A stretch of DNA of 6,807 nucleotides from Geodermatophilaceae bacterium. GTDB lineage: Bacteria > Actinomycetota > Actinomycetes > Mycobacteriales > Geodermatophilaceae. Made by a program: the position numbers and the translations under genes. How positions within the stretch are numbered: the first letter of the stretch is position 1; each line of letters begins with the position of its first letter. The stretch covers positions 1 to 6,807 of the forward strand of contig JACCUM010000496.1 of the NCBI GenBank assembly GCA_013811805.1. The letters are read 5' to 3'. Below the pieces are notes generated by a model that did no database searches, was not told the DNA's origin, and saw only the letters and a program-made list of their open reading frames with translations. Below are positions 6,446 through 6,807 of the stretch, in pieces.

Positions 6446-6807
6446 TCAGGTTCGCCCTGGGGTCTGGCCCAGCCGGTCATCGCTGATCAGGATGTCGAAG
6501 GTGAGCAGGTCGTCGTAACTGCCATCTCCGAGCAACTCGGCCTGTCGCTCCCGGCCGACCTCGGTGAAGCCGGCGCGTCGGGCGATGTGCGCACTCGCGG
6601 CGTTGCTCGCCGCTGCCAGCAGCGTAAGGCGGCGAAGGCCGAGGCCGCCGTCGGCCGTCGGTCTGAATGCGTGGTCGACTGCCAGTCGTGCGGCTTCGGT
6701 CATCACGCCACGGCCGCGGGCGTCCGGATGGGTCCAGTAGCCGATCTCGCCGGAGCCGGGGTCGTCGCCGCCGAGATCGAAGATCGAGAGGTTGGCCACC
6801 AACGCGT
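6446..6807 (-). CDS. GNAT family N-acetyltransferase, N-terminal part outside the window
   Basis: About 119 residues of a GNAT acetyltransferase, running in from the right edge and ending at TGA (complement of 6446-6448). The frame is open across the edge (Ala-Leu-Val-Ala-Asn) with no convincing start, so the GTG at 6800-6802 is probably internal. Visible parts are a strand (LVANLSIFDL), then the acetyl-CoA-binding motif A in EIGYWTHPDARGRGVMTEA, where R-G-R-G forms the pyrophosphate loop. The helix AARLAVDHAF and the motif B segment SNAASAHIARRAGF come next, then FTEVGRERQAELLGDGSYDDLLTFDI at the end. The pattern is that of the RimJ/RimL-like GNATs (Acetyltransf_3 type), which acetylate protein N-termini or small amines; the substrate cannot be told. 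The stop is 76 bases before the kgd start on the same strand, so they may share a transcript, although the gap is large enough for a kgd promoter. I saw no clear -10/-35 pair in it. Confidence 0.88.
   Translation of the reverse strand, partial: ALVANLSIFDLGGDDPGSGEIGYWTHPDARGRGVMTEAARLAVDHAFRPTADGGLGLRRLTLLAAASNAASAHIARRAGFTEVGRERQAELLGDGSYDDLLTFDILISDDRLGQTPGRT

Overview
The window is about two-thirds G+C and comes from a high-GC actinobacterium. Three things support this: a fused 2-oxoglutarate decarboxylase/succinyltransferase (Kgd) of the actinobacterial type, a small DUF6104-type protein directly after it, and the tail of a DUF222/13E12-type HNH protein, a family expanded in Actinobacteria. 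The DUF222 tail ending in a DPPPF motif makes Propionibacteriales or a relative a reasonable guess, but the genus cannot be fixed from this sequence.

Layout, left to right. Positions 1-234 (+) hold the C-terminal end of a DUF222/HNH endonuclease-like gene. Positions 235-573 are non-coding; they contain an imperfect 42-bp tandem duplication, a possible two-tier stem-loop and the ribosome binding site of the next gene. Positions 574-1605 (+) encode an intact S66 serine peptidase, LD-carboxypeptidase/MccF-like, with a visible Ser-Glu-His triad. Positions of about 1703-2278 (+) are a recently broken lipoprotein gene: a good signal peptide and lipobox are interrupted by an amber codon, and the body is split by a one-base frameshift at a C run. 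From 2297 to the right edge everything is on the minus strand. In transcription order these are a 5'-partial GNAT acetyltransferase (6446-6807), kgd (2506-6369), and a 61-residue DUF6104-type gene (2297-2482).

How the genes work together. Kgd is the central-metabolism anchor. It combines the E2 succinyltransferase core and the ThDP-dependent E1 in one chain for the 2-oxoglutarate step of the TCA cycle. The small acidic protein after it, 23 bp away, is likely co-transcribed and has no known function. GNAT, kgd and the small gene may form one transcription unit. The plus-strand half (HNH tail, S66 peptidase, dead lipoprotein) has no obvious functional link to it and looks like a more variable flank.

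I found no convincing new multi-gene system. The items most worth a second look are the decayed lipoprotein, a perfect 12-bp hairpin inside the start of kgd, the probable TTG start of kgd behind a GAGGC repeat, and the conserved small gene after kgd.
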